NCBI RefSeq assembly: GCF_001889065.1
Contig: NZ_LWHB01000018.1
Coordinates: forward strand, 1 to 31,754
Direction of reading: 5' to 3'
From: Suttonella ornithocola
GTDB taxonomy: Bacteria; Pseudomonadota; Gammaproteobacteria; Cardiobacteriales; Cardiobacteriaceae
DNA: 31,754 nucleotides
The position numbers were made by a program, and so were the translations under genes. Below are positions 1 to 8,102 of this stretch, piece after piece (the stretch's first letter is position 1; the number at the start of each line of letters is the position of its first letter). A model generated the notes under the pieces. That model was not told the origin of the DNA. It did no database searches and worked only from the letters and a program-made list of their open reading frames with translations.

Positions 1-23
1 AATTTACTCTATTTTATGTTTTT

Positions 24-38
24 TTTTGCAAAGGTCTC
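24..38. mobile_element. Terminal inverted repeat of an insertion-like element cut by the window edge
   Basis: The bases TTTTGCAAAGGTCTC match, base for base, the right end of the MITE-like element that ends at 20074, and its reverse complement agrees over 14 bases with that element's left end. This is therefore probably the outer end of an IS or MITE whose body lies upstream of the window. The sequence 1-23 is T-rich and differs from the interior of the second copy. I associate GAGACCTTTGCAAAA-type ends with IS5-family elements such as Neisseria IS1106, but that is from memory and unverified. Confidence 0.5.
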
Positions 39-61
39 TATCTGAGTATAGCCAACTTCCT

Positions 62-142
62 AAAAAATGCATACAACGTTAACTCAATATGCACATTGAA
101 AATAGCATCCTATCTCAAAATACGGTATGCATTTTTTTGAGA
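62..142. repeat. Structured inverted-repeat region downstream of mevalonate kinase
   Basis: Arms AAAAAATGCATAC (62-74) and GTATGCATTTTTT (125-137) are perfect 13-base complements enclosing 50 bases. Inside lies a smaller hairpin, TCAAT/ATTGA (83-98). A second stem, TCTCAAAA (113-120) with TTTTGAGA (135-142), overlaps the right arm, so the two larger stems exclude each other. The region lies just after the mevalonate kinase stop (minus strand) and may be its 3' end structure or a remnant of a small mobile element. No clean stem plus U-run terminator is visible. Confidence 0.4.
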
Positions 143-167
143 GCCCTGCTATAGTGTTTTAAAGTTT

Positions 168-1097
168 TTAGACTTTAATAGCTTTTTCTTCATGAATGAT
201 AGCACCCACTTCACTAGGTAATATTCTTTGATGTTGATCCAGTACATTTTCAAAAAAAGCAATAATACAATCGCCTAATCCACTCCCACTAATTTTAGCA
301 GCAACAGCATTTTCTGCTAAAGCTTGTGATAAATGTGATGCTTGTATGGCATCACAGACGCCTAAATCGTCCATCAAATGCTGATATTGATTTAGTTGAG
401 CATAAAAAGTCATCCAATCTTGCTGAATCGCGGCATCAATCGCAGATTGACTAACAGTCGCCATTTCATCGTATATCCTTTGATAATGTTGCGGACGAAT
501 ATTCATCGCTTTTGCTATCTTTTCTAATACTTCTGCTGTCGGTGTTTTATACCCTGCATAACGAACAGATAACGAAAGTGGCGGCAAAGGTAAATTCAGA
601 ATTTTATTTTCTAGTGAAGGTCGATAAGCAATCATACCGCCGGCAACAGCTGCTGCAACATCTGCACCACTACCTCGTTTTTGCACAGCTAAAATCACAC
701 GATGCGCCGCTTGATGAAGCGCTAATGTATTGTGTGATTGATTATTAAGCGTCAATAACGCCTTAATCGTTGCTACCGTAACTGCTGCCGAAGAAGCAAA
801 TCCCAGTGTTGGATTAATCTCGCTTTCTATCGTCAATTCTATCCCGACATTAGGACAATTTTGTCTAACCGCTTCTATTACAAAACGTAAGTTTGGATGC
901 GCTTTTAAAACCTCAAGAGCGCTTTCATAATGACCTAATACACTATGAATCACTAATTTTTTCTCTGAAAGCAGTTTTAGATAAACATGTGCTCTTTCAG
1001 AAACTGCATAAACAATCGCAGCTGCTCCATAAACAACCGCATGTTCCCCACAAATCATCAAGGAACCCGGAGCGCTAGTATGAATAATCTCACGCAT
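168..1097 (-). CDS. mvk: Mevalonate kinase (GHMP kinase family)
   Basis: This 309-residue protein has the three GHMP-kinase motifs. These are an N-terminal substrate region with GEHAVVYG near residue 17, the glycine/serine phosphate loop PTLGFASSAA near residue 96, and a C-terminal glycine-rich motif KISGSGLGDC near residue 269. A GSGADVAAAVAGG stretch typical of mevalonate kinases lies in the middle. The family phosphorylates mevalonate with ATP in the cytosol, the first kinase step of the mevalonate isoprenoid route. The second motif is slightly divergent (GFASSAA rather than GLGSSAA). It is the last gene of a tight minus-strand series after secD, secF and an EamA-type transporter, 27 bases downstream of the latter. 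Most gammaproteobacteria use the MEP route, so this gene suggests a lineage with the mevalonate pathway. Phosphomevalonate kinase is a less likely alternative. Confidence 0.85.
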   Translation of the reverse strand: MREIIHTSAPGSLMICGEHAVVYGAAAIVYAVSERAHVYLKLLSEKKLVIHSVLGHYESALEVLKAHPNLRFVIEAVRQNCPNVGIELTIESEINPTLGFASSAAVTVATIKALLTLNNQSHNTLALHQAAHRVILAVQKRGSGADVAAAVAGGMIAYRPSLENKILNLPLPPLSLSVRYAGYKTPTAEVLEKIAKAMNIRPQHYQRIYDEMATVSQSAIDAAIQQDWMTFYAQLNQYQHLMDDLGVCDAIQASHLSQALAENAVAAKISGSGLGDCIIAFFENVLDQHQRILPSEVGAIIHEEKAIKV

Positions 1098-1124
1098 TTG
1101 ATAACTCTTCTTACAAATAAAATT

Positions 1125-2036
1125 TTATTGCATCGCTGAATCAGTCAACTGCGCGGCAAGCATTGCTGCTAATAAAAATCCACTACCAATTATCATAAGC
1201 AAAGTTACCGTTTCATCTAATAACCACCAACCGAATAACATAGCAAAAACAGATTCTAACGACATAATCACTGCCGCATGTGCTGCTGGCACCTTTCTTT
1301 GTCCTACCGCTTGCAGAAAAAAGGCTAAAGCAGAAGAGCCAATTCCAGTCGCAACAATATCCCAAAACAGATTAGAAAAGCGTTGGAAATTAACTAATGT
1401 TTCTATATTCCCATTTAGAATCAGCGTTATTAAAGTTAGAATCGTAACGCCTGCCAACTGAGAAACTGAAAATGCTAAAGCATGACAATGCCGAACCGCT
1501 ATCCCAGACCAAAGAACCTGCGCCGCCCAACAAGCCGCACATAATAAAGTTAATGTATCGCCAAAATTCCAAGCAGTAATCGCATCTGCACTACTAATAC
1601 CAGCAAAACATTCTAAACCAATAACCGCTAAACTAACCGCTAGCCAAATATTTCTGCTTTGTTTGTTGCCGCCGACAAAGGCAAAAATAGGAACCAAAAC
1701 GACATAAAGCCCTGTTAAAAAGCCTGATTTTCCCACACTGGTATAAGCCAACCCCCATTGTTGGAATAACATGCCTCCAAACATAAAAATGGCTCCGATG
1801 AGCCCATAATAAATCCAGCGACCGTCATCTTTAGGCTTCTTTAGGCGGATAAAATAACGGCATCCTGCTAAAAACAGAGTAGCAATAAGTAATCGCCAAA
1901 ACATAAACCATAAAGCGGCGGTAAAATTTCCTTCTGGCATCGGAAACATCGCAGCATGTCGCTGAAAAATAAACGCCATCCCAAATAGGATGGCTGTAAT
2001 AATAAGCGCAATATGTCCGCTATTGATTTTATTCAT
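1125..2036 (-). CDS. EamA/DMT-family membrane transporter
   Basis: The 303-residue protein is made almost entirely of hydrophobic segments, about ten membrane helices in two related halves, as in the drug/metabolite transporter superfamily (EamA type). The first half has AILFGMAFIFQRHA near the N-terminus and a VGKSGFLTGLYVVLVP segment. The second half has the typical late motif AAVIMSLESVFAMLFGWWLLDE. These proteins usually export or import small metabolites across the inner membrane; the substrate here cannot be told. Its start codon overlaps the secF stop (TAATG, one shared base), which implies translational coupling to secF, and mevalonate kinase follows after 27 bases. The physical link to both genes does not by itself indicate a shared function. 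Confidence 0.85.
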   Translation of the reverse strand: MNKINSGHIALIITAILFGMAFIFQRHAAMFPMPEGNFTAALWFMFWRLLIATLFLAGCRYFIRLKKPKDDGRWIYYGLIGAIFMFGGMLFQQWGLAYTSVGKSGFLTGLYVVLVPIFAFVGGNKQSRNIWLAVSLAVIGLECFAGISSADAITAWNFGDTLTLLCAACWAAQVLWSGIAVRHCHALAFSVSQLAGVTILTLITLILNGNIETLVNFQRFSNLFWDIVATGIGSSALAFFLQAVGQRKVPAAHAAVIMSLESVFAMLFGWWLLDETVTLLMIIGSGFLLAAMLAAQLTDSAMQ

Positions 2037-2956
2037 TAAGGCAAATCATCAAGTTGTTGTTTGCTTTTAGGAATTAAGTCTTCATGTTTTAAATGCATAT
2101 TGCTGACTAATGCGCTAGCAACAAATACAGATGAATACGTACCGAAAGCAATACCAAATATCATTGCAGCAGCAAAGCCAAATAATGTTTCACCACCAAA
2201 TAGCAATAAAGCTAATACCGCAAGAAAAGTGGTAAAGCTGGTGACAATTGTCCGTGCCATCGTTTGGTTAATCGACATGTCAATCACATCATTTGGCGCA
2301 ACAGCCGGTAATGCTCTTAAATTTTCTCTAATGCGATCATAAACCACAACTGTATCGTTAACGGAATAGCCTAATATTGCCAACAAAGCAGCAAGAACAT
2401 TCAAGTCAAAAGTCCATTGTGTTAACGAAAAAATACCTGCGGTAACAATAACATCATGTAGCTGGGCTGCTACCGCACCAATAGCAAATTTCCATTCAAA
2501 TCTTAGTCCAAGATAAATAATCAATCCAATACAAGAAAGCGCAAGCGCGGTAATTCCTTTTTCAATTAACTCAGATTTATATTGTCCACCTATTTTGGAC
2601 TGCCCCATCAGTTTTACATCTGGATGTGATGCTTTAACGGCAGATACTATATCATTCATAAGCTCATCGGTATCTTCACCTTTTTTCTCTCCAAAGCTAA
2701 TTTGCACATCTTTTGACGAGCCATACTGAATAACTGTTGCATTAGGATTGACTTTCACGACTTCTGCGCGAATATCGGGAATACTTACTGTTTGCGCAAA
2801 TTGCAACTCAATCGTTGCGCCCCCTGTAAATTCCAAGCCAAAATTAAAACCTCTAAAAATAATGAGCAGGATAGAAACGATGGTTAGTATCAAAGAGAAA
2901 TATAGACCATGATGACTATATTTCATGAAATGTAGTTGTGGTAAACGAATTCTCAT
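2036..2956 (-). CDS. secF: Protein translocase subunit SecF
   Basis: SecF is a partner of SecD in the SecDF-YajC complex, which uses the proton gradient to help pull proteins across the inner membrane. The 306-residue protein has an N-terminal helix, a periplasmic domain opening with FGLEFTGGATIELQF (near residue 38), and five further membrane helices. The conserved cytoplasmic-side segment GYSVNDTVVVYDRIREN carries the proton-pathway and RND-like residues. Its length is normal for the family. A GAGG Shine-Dalgarno lies nine bases before the ATG. It follows secD by 11 bases and its stop overlaps the start of the EamA-type transporter, so the set is very likely one transcript. Confidence 0.97.
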   Translation of the reverse strand: MRIRLPQLHFMKYSHHGLYFSLILTIVSILLIIFRGFNFGLEFTGGATIELQFAQTVSIPDIRAEVVKVNPNATVIQYGSSKDVQISFGEKKGEDTDELMNDIVSAVKASHPDVKLMGQSKIGGQYKSELIEKGITALALSCIGLIIYLGLRFEWKFAIGAVAAQLHDVIVTAGIFSLTQWTFDLNVLAALLAILGYSVNDTVVVYDRIRENLRALPAVAPNDVIDMSINQTMARTIVTSFTTFLAVLALLLFGGETLFGFAAAMIFGIAFGTYSSVFVASALVSNMHLKHEDLIPKSKQQLDDLP

Positions 2957-2967
2957 GTTTTATGTCC

Positions 2968-4842
2968 TCATAGTGAAATTTTAGGTTGCGCTCGACGCAG
3001 CATGAAAAACTCAACCAATGCACGGGTGAGCCAAATAGCGCTAAACATAGAAGTTAGAATACCAACGGATAAAGTAACTGCGAAGCCTTTAATTGGTCCC
3101 GAACCAAAGCTAAAGAGTAGAATAGCCACAATCAGCGTCGTAATGTTCGCATCTACGATAGTAGAAAGCGCATTATCAAATCCTGCTCTTGCCGCATCTT
3201 TTGCTGATAAGACACCTTTATCCAGCTCTTCTCTAATCCGTTCATAAATCAATACGTTTGCATCCACTGCCATTCCTAGTGTTAACACAATACCTGCAAT
3301 ACCCGGAAGCGTTAGCGTTGCACCTAAAAGGGACATTAATGCAACTAATAATACAAGGTTAACCGACAATACAATAACTGCGATAATACCCAGTTTGCGA
3401 TAATAAATAAGCATAAACAAAGCGATTAATGCCAATCCTAATAATGATGCGTTAATCCCTTGGTCAATATTCTTTTGTCCTGCTGAAGGTCCGATTGTCC
3501 GCTCTTCAATAATATACACTGGCGCAACCAAAGAACCTGCTCTTAAAGTTGCCGCTAATTTTTGTGCCCGCGTAATTGGCGTAACGCCTGTAATTTGAAA
3601 GTGACTTGAAAATTGTCCTTGAATAACCGCGGAGTTAACAACTGTTTCATGTTTTTCAACTTCTACAACTGCATTACCAGCAGCATCTGTTTTTAATACT
3701 GGCGTATATTCTACATAAACAGTTGCCATTGCTTTATGCAAGTTTTCTCGGGTAATTTCTGCCATTTGTGCGCCACCTGCACTATCAAGAACCACATCTA
3801 CTTGCGGTCCATTACTCCCTTGACCTTGCCCAAAACCAGCAGTGGCATCAACAATATGCTCCCCACTCATAATTACTCGGCGTTTTAACAAAATAGGGGT
3901 GCCATCTTCAAAATAAGCTAACTTATCACCAAAAGGGGCACGCTTTAATCGTGCTGCTTCCGCAACATTTCCCGTTTCGTCGACCAGATAAAACTCTAAC
4001 GTTGCGGTTGAGCCTAATAACTCTTTGGCTTTATTGACATCTTGAATGCCTGGAAGCTGAACTAAAATGCGATCATCCCCTACCACCTGAATAGACGGTT
4101 CTGCAACCCCTAAGCTATTTACCCGACCAGCCATTCGCATACGGTTTTGGTCTGCTGCACGACGTTTAAGCGCATTTATTCCCTGCTCCGTATATTGCAA
4201 ACGCATGCCATATTTACCGTTATCGTTAATATCTAAACGTTGCACTTCTAGTGGTAATACAGAATACAAAGTATTTTGCGCATTTGAGCGCGCTTGCTCA
4301 TCCGAAAACCATAAAATGGCTCCACCATTATCGATTGCTTCTGTTCTAGATAATCCGCTAACACTATCTTTTTCAAGTGTATTACGAGATAAATCAATCA
4401 ATTCTGCTGATTTACGTTCAAACAGCTCTTTACTATCTACTTGAAGTAAAAAAGATACCCCGCCACGAAGATCTAATCCCAAATTCATCGGAGATAGCCC
4501 CATCGCTTGCATCCATTGAGGCGTATTAGAAAGCAAATTTACGGCTGCATTGGATTTTGGAAAATCTTTCGCCAAAATATCTCTGGCTTGAATTTGGTCA
4601 TCTGTTTTATTAAAAAATACATTTAGACTTTTATCATCAACATCAAGCTTTATATAAGGAATATGATTTTCTTTTAGAGTTTCTGTAATTTTGCTTACCG
4701 CCAATTGCGCAGCATCAGCACTTTCAAACTGCATTTGAACAGCAGGACTTTTACCAAACCAATTTGGCAAAGCAAAAACAAAACCAATAACGACGATAGC
4801 AATCGTCAGAAAATATTTCCAAGTGGGGAACGCTCTAGGCAT
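2968..4842 (-). CDS. secD: Protein translocase subunit SecD
   Basis: This is a 624-residue RND-type membrane subunit of the SecDF-YajC complex. It has an N-terminal helix (about residues 8-26), a large periplasmic part beginning with LGLDLRGGVSFLLQVD near residue 120, and a C-terminal bundle of helices with GMAVDANVLIYERIREEL. I start it at the ATG at 4842 (MPRAFPTWKYFL), which has AAAGGAAG eight bases upstream and matches family N-termini. An in-frame GTG at 4851 would add three residues but falls directly on the Shine-Dalgarno. It lies between yajC and secF in the usual order. A GC-rich hairpin occupies the yajC-secD gap. Confidence 0.97.
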   Translation of the reverse strand: MPRAFPTWKYFLTIAIVVIGFVFALPNWFGKSPAVQMQFESADAAQLAVSKITETLKENHIPYIKLDVDDKSLNVFFNKTDDQIQARDILAKDFPKSNAAVNLLSNTPQWMQAMGLSPMNLGLDLRGGVSFLLQVDSKELFERKSAELIDLSRNTLEKDSVSGLSRTEAIDNGGAILWFSDEQARSNAQNTLYSVLPLEVQRLDINDNGKYGMRLQYTEQGINALKRRAADQNRMRMAGRVNSLGVAEPSIQVVGDDRILVQLPGIQDVNKAKELLGSTATLEFYLVDETGNVAEAARLKRAPFGDKLAYFEDGTPILLKRRVIMSGEHIVDATAGFGQGQGSNGPQVDVVLDSAGGAQMAEITRENLHKAMATVYVEYTPVLKTDAAGNAVVEVEKHETVVNSAVIQGQFSSHFQITGVTPITRAQKLAATLRAGSLVAPVYIIEERTIGPSAGQKNIDQGINASLLGLALIALFMLIYYRKLGIIAVIVLSVNLVLLVALMSLLGATLTLPGIAGIVLTLGMAVDANVLIYERIREELDKGVLSAKDAARAGFDNALSTIVDANITTLIVAILLFSFGSGPIKGFAVTLSVGILTSMFSAIWLTRALVEFFMLRRAQPKISL

Positions 4843-4867
4843 TGTGCGCACTTCCTTTAATAATGAA

Positions 4868-4887
4868 GGGCGCTATCTAAAGCGCCC
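4868..4887 (-). other. Stem-loop between yajC and secD
   Basis: GGGCGCT (4868-4874) and AGCGCCC (4881-4887) form a perfect seven-pair GC-rich stem with a six-base loop. Read on the minus strand there is no U-run after it, so it is more likely an mRNA processing or stabilising hairpin, or a weak attenuator, than a full terminator within the sec operon. Confidence 0.5.
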
Positions 4888-4897
4888 AAATATAAAA

Positions 4898-5299
4898 TTA
4901 TTTATTTTCTTCTGTTTCATCTTTTTTAAGTTCAACAGGTTCATCATTTGCGACTGCAACTGAACCTAATTCAGCTTTTAAGCTACCTTTTGGTAAAACT
5001 TGCACCACAAAATTACGCTGAAAACGAACAATTGTTCCTTTGGCAATTTCTAAATCAATCGCTTGCTCGTCAAGATTAATAATTCTGCCCATCAAGCCAC
5101 CATTGGTCATGACTTCATCGCCTTTTTTTAGCGCCGCAATCATTGCTCGTTGCTCTTTTGCTCTTTTTTGCTGTGGACGAATCATCAAAAACCACATTAC
5201 CGCAAAAATACCTATCATTAACAACAAGTTAAACATTCCAGCACCTTGTTGTGGTGCACCACCAGCAGCTTGTGCATGAGCAGATTGGATAAAAAACAT
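4898..5299 (-). CDS. yajC: Sec translocon accessory protein YajC
   Basis: YajC is a small membrane subunit that associates with SecDF. The 133-residue protein has a short N-terminal segment, one membrane helix (about residues 24-42) ending in the family signature MIRPQQKRAKEQ, and a small cytoplasmic beta-rich domain with GDEVMTNGGLMGRI. The C-terminus is strongly acidic/lysine-rich. It is slightly longer than E. coli YajC because of that tail. A GGAG Shine-Dalgarno stands five bases before the ATG. It sits between tgt and secD, the common gammaproteobacterial arrangement. Confidence 0.96.
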   Translation of the reverse strand: MFFIQSAHAQAAGGAPQQGAGMFNLLLMIGIFAVMWFLMIRPQQKRAKEQRAMIAALKKGDEVMTNGGLMGRIINLDEQAIDLEIAKGTIVRFQRNFVVQVLPKGSLKAELGSVAVANDEPVELKKDETEENK

Positions 5300-5348
5300 A
5301 GTATCTCCAATAAAAGTTAGTAAAAATGCAATTATAACGGTTTAGTGG

Positions 5349-5366
5349 CAGTTTTGGTTAAAACTG
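5349..5366. other. Small stem-loop in the tgt-yajC gap
   Basis: CAGTTTT (5349-5355) and AAAACTG (5360-5366) make a seven-pair stem with a four-base loop in the 114-base gap between tgt and yajC. A TTTT run follows on the plus strand only, although the flanking genes are on the minus strand. On the minus strand no U-run follows it, so a terminator role there is doubtful. Confidence 0.3.
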
Positions 5367-5413
5367 TTTTCATCTAAGTAGAAATTCATTTAAATATACC
5401 ATTGATAGAAATC

Positions 5414-6520
5414 TTAAACACCCTGTCTTTGATCTTCATAGAACCGATGGGCAAAGTGCTCAAATTGCTGCGCCTCAATGGCTGCTCTCATTTCATGCAT
5501 GAGATGAACATAATAATAAAGATTATGAATCGTATTGAGTCTAGCACCAAGCATTTCATTACACTTATCTAAATGGTGAAGATAAGCTCTACTATAGTGC
5601 TGGCAGGTATAGCAACCGCAAGTTTCATCAATCGGTGCTAAATCATTTTTATAGCGACTGTTTCTGAGTTTCAAAATACCATATTTGGTAAACAAATAAG
5701 CATTTCTTGCATTACGCGATGGCATAACACAATCAAACATATCTATTCCACGCCGCACGCCTTCCACCAAATCAACTGGCTTACCGACCCCCATTAAATA
5801 ACGCGGTTTATTTTTAGGCATTAAAGGCAAAGTAAAGTCTAACGTTTCTTCGCGCGCTTCTTTTGGCTCTCCCACCGCTAATCCACCAACCGCATATCCC
5901 GGTAAATTTAACTCCGTTAATGCCAAAGCAGATTCACGTCTTAAATCTGGATAAACACCTCCTTGCACGATACCAAAAAGATGATTAGGGCTTCCTTCAT
6001 GCGCTTTTTTAGAACGAGCCGCCCATCTTAAAGACAAACGCATAGAATCAGCTGCTTCTTGATGCGTTGCAGGATAAGGCGTACATTCATCAAACTGCAT
6101 CACAATATTGCTATTTAAAGCTCTTTGGACTTGCATAGAACGTTCTGGCGTTAGGAAGACTTCACTACCATCAATAGGAGATTTAAAGCGAACACCTTCT
6201 TCAGTAATTTTACGAATCTTTGCTAATGAAAAAACCTGAAATCCGCCAGAGTCCGTTAAAATAGGTTTATCCCAGTGCATAAATTGATGTAAGCCACCGT
6301 GCGCTGCCACGATATCTTCACCCGGTCTAAGCATTAAATGGAAAGTATTTCCAAGAATAATCTCTGCGCCAATACCATGTAACTCTTCAGGCGAAAGCCC
6401 CTTTACCGTACCAAGTGTACCAACTGGCATAAAAACAGGAGTTTGAACAACTTGACCATTTGGAAACGTAATCTTTCCACGGCGAGCTTCGCCATCTTGT
6501 GCTAATAACTCATATTTCAT
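5414..6520 (-). CDS. tgt: Queuine tRNA-ribosyltransferase (tRNA-guanine transglycosylase)
   Basis: Tgt swaps guanine 34 for preQ1 in tRNAs with GUN anticodons, a step in queuosine formation. Family features are clear in the 368-residue protein: FMPVGTLGTVKG near residue 30, ILTDSGGFQVFSL near residue 87, GIVQGGVYPDLR, YLMGVGKP followed by the GIDMFDCVMPSRNARN active-site region, and a zinc site CGCYTCQHYSRAYLHH near the C-terminus. I start it at the ATG at 6520 (MKYELLAQDGEARRG), which matches family N-termini; an open frame continues upstream into the previous gene but is not conserved-looking. There is no Shine-Dalgarno at this start, and a terminator hairpin ends only eight bases before it. 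yajC-secDF follow. Confidence 0.96.
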   Translation of the reverse strand: MKYELLAQDGEARRGKITFPNGQVVQTPVFMPVGTLGTVKGLSPEELHGIGAEIILGNTFHLMLRPGEDIVAAHGGLHQFMHWDKPILTDSGGFQVFSLAKIRKITEEGVRFKSPIDGSEVFLTPERSMQVQRALNSNIVMQFDECTPYPATHQEAADSMRLSLRWAARSKKAHEGSPNHLFGIVQGGVYPDLRRESALALTELNLPGYAVGGLAVGEPKEAREETLDFTLPLMPKNKPRYLMGVGKPVDLVEGVRRGIDMFDCVMPSRNARNAYLFTKYGILKLRNSRYKNDLAPIDETCGCYTCQHYSRAYLHHLDKCNEMLGARLNTIHNLYYYVHLMHEMRAAIEAQQFEHFAHRFYEDQRQGV

Positions 6521-6524
6521 AAAT

Positions 6525-6551
6525 AAAAAAGGAAGGTCAGAGACCTTCCTT
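6525..6551 (-). terminator. Rho-independent terminator after the peptidoglycan-binding gene, abutting the tgt start
   Basis: AAGGAAGGTC (6529-6538) and GACCTTCCTT (6542-6551) form a perfect ten-pair stem with a three-base loop, and on the minus strand a T-run follows (6530-6525). It lies 18 bases after the stop of the upstream gene and only eight bases before the tgt ATG, so tgt expression must come from read-through or from a start site inside or next to this structure. Confidence 0.85.
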
Positions 6552-6569
6552 GCTCCAATTATTGTTGAT

Positions 6570-7544
6570 TTATAAAACGCCAAGCGCGCGCATGGTTTCC
6601 ATGGTTACGCCACCTGTCGCTAAATTATTATCTCTTTGGAATTTTTCTAAAGCACGCATAGTGGTTGGTCCAAGTGCGCCGTCTGGTGTACCCGCATTAT
6701 AGCCTTTTGAATTCAAAGCCGATTGAACAGACTTAATTGTATCTGCATTCACTTCGCTTTCACAAAGTACTTCTTCCCAACGCATTTGGGCATCAGCAAC
6801 TTTCTTGAAAGTTTTGACTTCAGCATATTCCGCAGGAATTTCTTTCTCTACTTCTTGTGCATCTTTAACTAATTTCTTAACACGAACCGTTTTATATTCT
6901 GCTTCAACAGGCACTTTCTCAACGCGCGCAGGCTCATCTACCACTTGTACTTCTACACGCTCAATTTTTCCTTCTACTTCTTTATTATCTACACGCGCTT
7001 GCTCTTGAACAACTTGTTTTTTAATCGCTTCTTTTTGCTCTGGAACTTCTACCAAACGAAGTGCTTCGCCAACAGATTGGAAAGTTCTTGCAGGACCTTG
7101 GCTCTGAGCTGTTAAATAAGAAGGGCGAGCAGTTACTTCATCATTGACCTCTGTATATTTTGGAGGAATAACGGTTTTTTCAACTGTTTTTGGTTCAACT
7201 TCAATTTCTTTTACTTCAGTTTTATAAGTCGCTGGAATCACTTTTAATTCTTCAGTTGCTGGCTTAACTTCTACTTGCTCTTCTGTCCACTCATATTCTG
7301 CTGGAACAATTTCATAGGTTTTGGCCGCTTCTTTGATTTCAATTTGTTGTGTCTCTGGCTCAAATTTAGCTGGCACAATGACAAGTGCCTGACATTGTCC
7401 CGGACGAGGCGCAGGTACGCTCAAACTCTGTATATTATTATTAGCGTCTTGAACTACTGATGTATCAGTCGCATTTTCTTGCGCATTTGCGATGCCAATA
7501 ATTGCTGCTGCAACCATAGCCGCGGTTAATTTACGTTTCATCAT
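6570..7544 (-). CDS. Secreted repeat protein with C-terminal peptidoglycan-binding domain
   Basis: The 324-residue protein has a signal peptide (basic MMKRK, hydrophobic core, likely cleavage after ANA at residues 19-21), so it should act in the periplasm or outside. Residues 56-130 hold four motifs of the form (I/V)(V/I)P(A/P)x(Y/F), starting at 56, 79, 102 and 125, an exact 23-residue period. A degenerate copy, EIPAEY, is near 235. The body is rich in E, K and V, with two cysteines (51 and 261). Residues about 265-324 match the PG_binding_1 fold (SVQSALNSKGYNAGTPDG ... TTMRALEKFQRDNNL). The ATG at 7544 has GGAG upstream; a longer frame adds 11 residues before the signal peptide and was rejected. 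I do not recognise a named family for the repeat part; a cell-wall structural role is inferred. Confidence 0.8.
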   Translation of the reverse strand: MMKRKLTAAMVAAAIIGIANAQENATDTSVVQDANNNIQSLSVPAPRPGQCQALVIVPAKFEPETQQIEIKEAAKTYEIVPAEYEWTEEQVEVKPATEELKVIPATYKTEVKEIEVEPKTVEKTVIPPKYTEVNDEVTARPSYLTAQSQGPARTFQSVGEALRLVEVPEQKEAIKKQVVQEQARVDNKEVEGKIERVEVQVVDEPARVEKVPVEAEYKTVRVKKLVKDAQEVEKEIPAEYAEVKTFKKVADAQMRWEEVLCESEVNADTIKSVQSALNSKGYNAGTPDGALGPTTMRALEKFQRDNNLATGGVTMETMRALGVL

Positions 7545-7691
7545 ATTTTTTACGTCTCCTTTATCGGGAATAATCAATTTAACTAAATAATTTCAAACAG
7601 GCGCATATTAGCCTAAAGTCTTTATTGATACCAATAGCTTTTTACAGATATCAATCGAAAACAGATACCTCCTTCTATTATAGCGTCCATT

Positions 7692-8102
7692 TTAGCGAAG
7701 AATAAAAATGGGATGCGTACTATGCTGTGCAATTCTAAGCGCATTTCCACCCAACCCAACTTTTCCGGGTTTACCAGAAGCAATAACGGTAACATCCGTA
7801 TCAATTTCTTCTCCAAACCGGACGATTTCTTCATAAACAGAGCCACTACGCACCATTACTTTAACATCCTGCTCTACTAAATATTCTTGCGCAAACTGTG
7901 TTAACCGTGTTTGCATTTCATCTCTCACCCGATGACCATAATCTTTTGGTAAAAAAGAAGTCACCATACTATTTCCGGGCATAGAAATCACTGTAATAAG
8001 ATAAATCTGTCCATTATCCTTTGCTAATTCTTGTGCTGCTGCCACAATACGACGAGCATTTTGCGGATGCTCTAAATCTACTGCTGCAAGTACTGTTTTC
8101 AT
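7692..8102 (-). CDS. Universal stress protein (UspA family) linked to TRAP transporter
   Basis: The 136-residue protein opens with a UspA-type strand and loop (KTVLAAVDLEHPQNARR) and ends with the family C-terminal strand (HSTHPIFILR). The nucleotide-binding loop reads ASGKPGKVGLGGNALR, shorter than the usual G-x2-G-x9-G-(S/T) spacing and with N instead of S/T, so ATP binding may be altered. Its start overlaps the permease stop by four bases (ATGA), so it is translationally coupled to the TRAP permease. This resembles TeaD, the UspA-like protein of the Halomonas TRAP system, which modulates uptake; a similar role here is inferred. Confidence 0.85.
   Translation of the reverse strand: MKTVLAAVDLEHPQNARRIVAAAQELAKDNGQIYLITVISMPGNSMVTSFLPKDYGHRVRDEMQTRLTQFAQEYLVEQDVKVMVRSGSVYEEIVRFGEEIDTDVTVIASGKPGKVGLGGNALRIAQHSTHPIFILR

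Noticed and set aside
4205..4444. Open frame of 79 residues on the plus strand opposite secD
   Set aside because: It lies antisense inside a strongly conserved gene and shows no domain, ribosome site or context; the same holds for other antisense frames over mvk, secF, acs and lpdA.
6521..6583. Longer tgt N-terminus starting at 6583
   Set aside because: The extra 21 residues are encoded by the terminator stem and the tail of the upstream gene and do not resemble any Tgt; alignment supports 6520.
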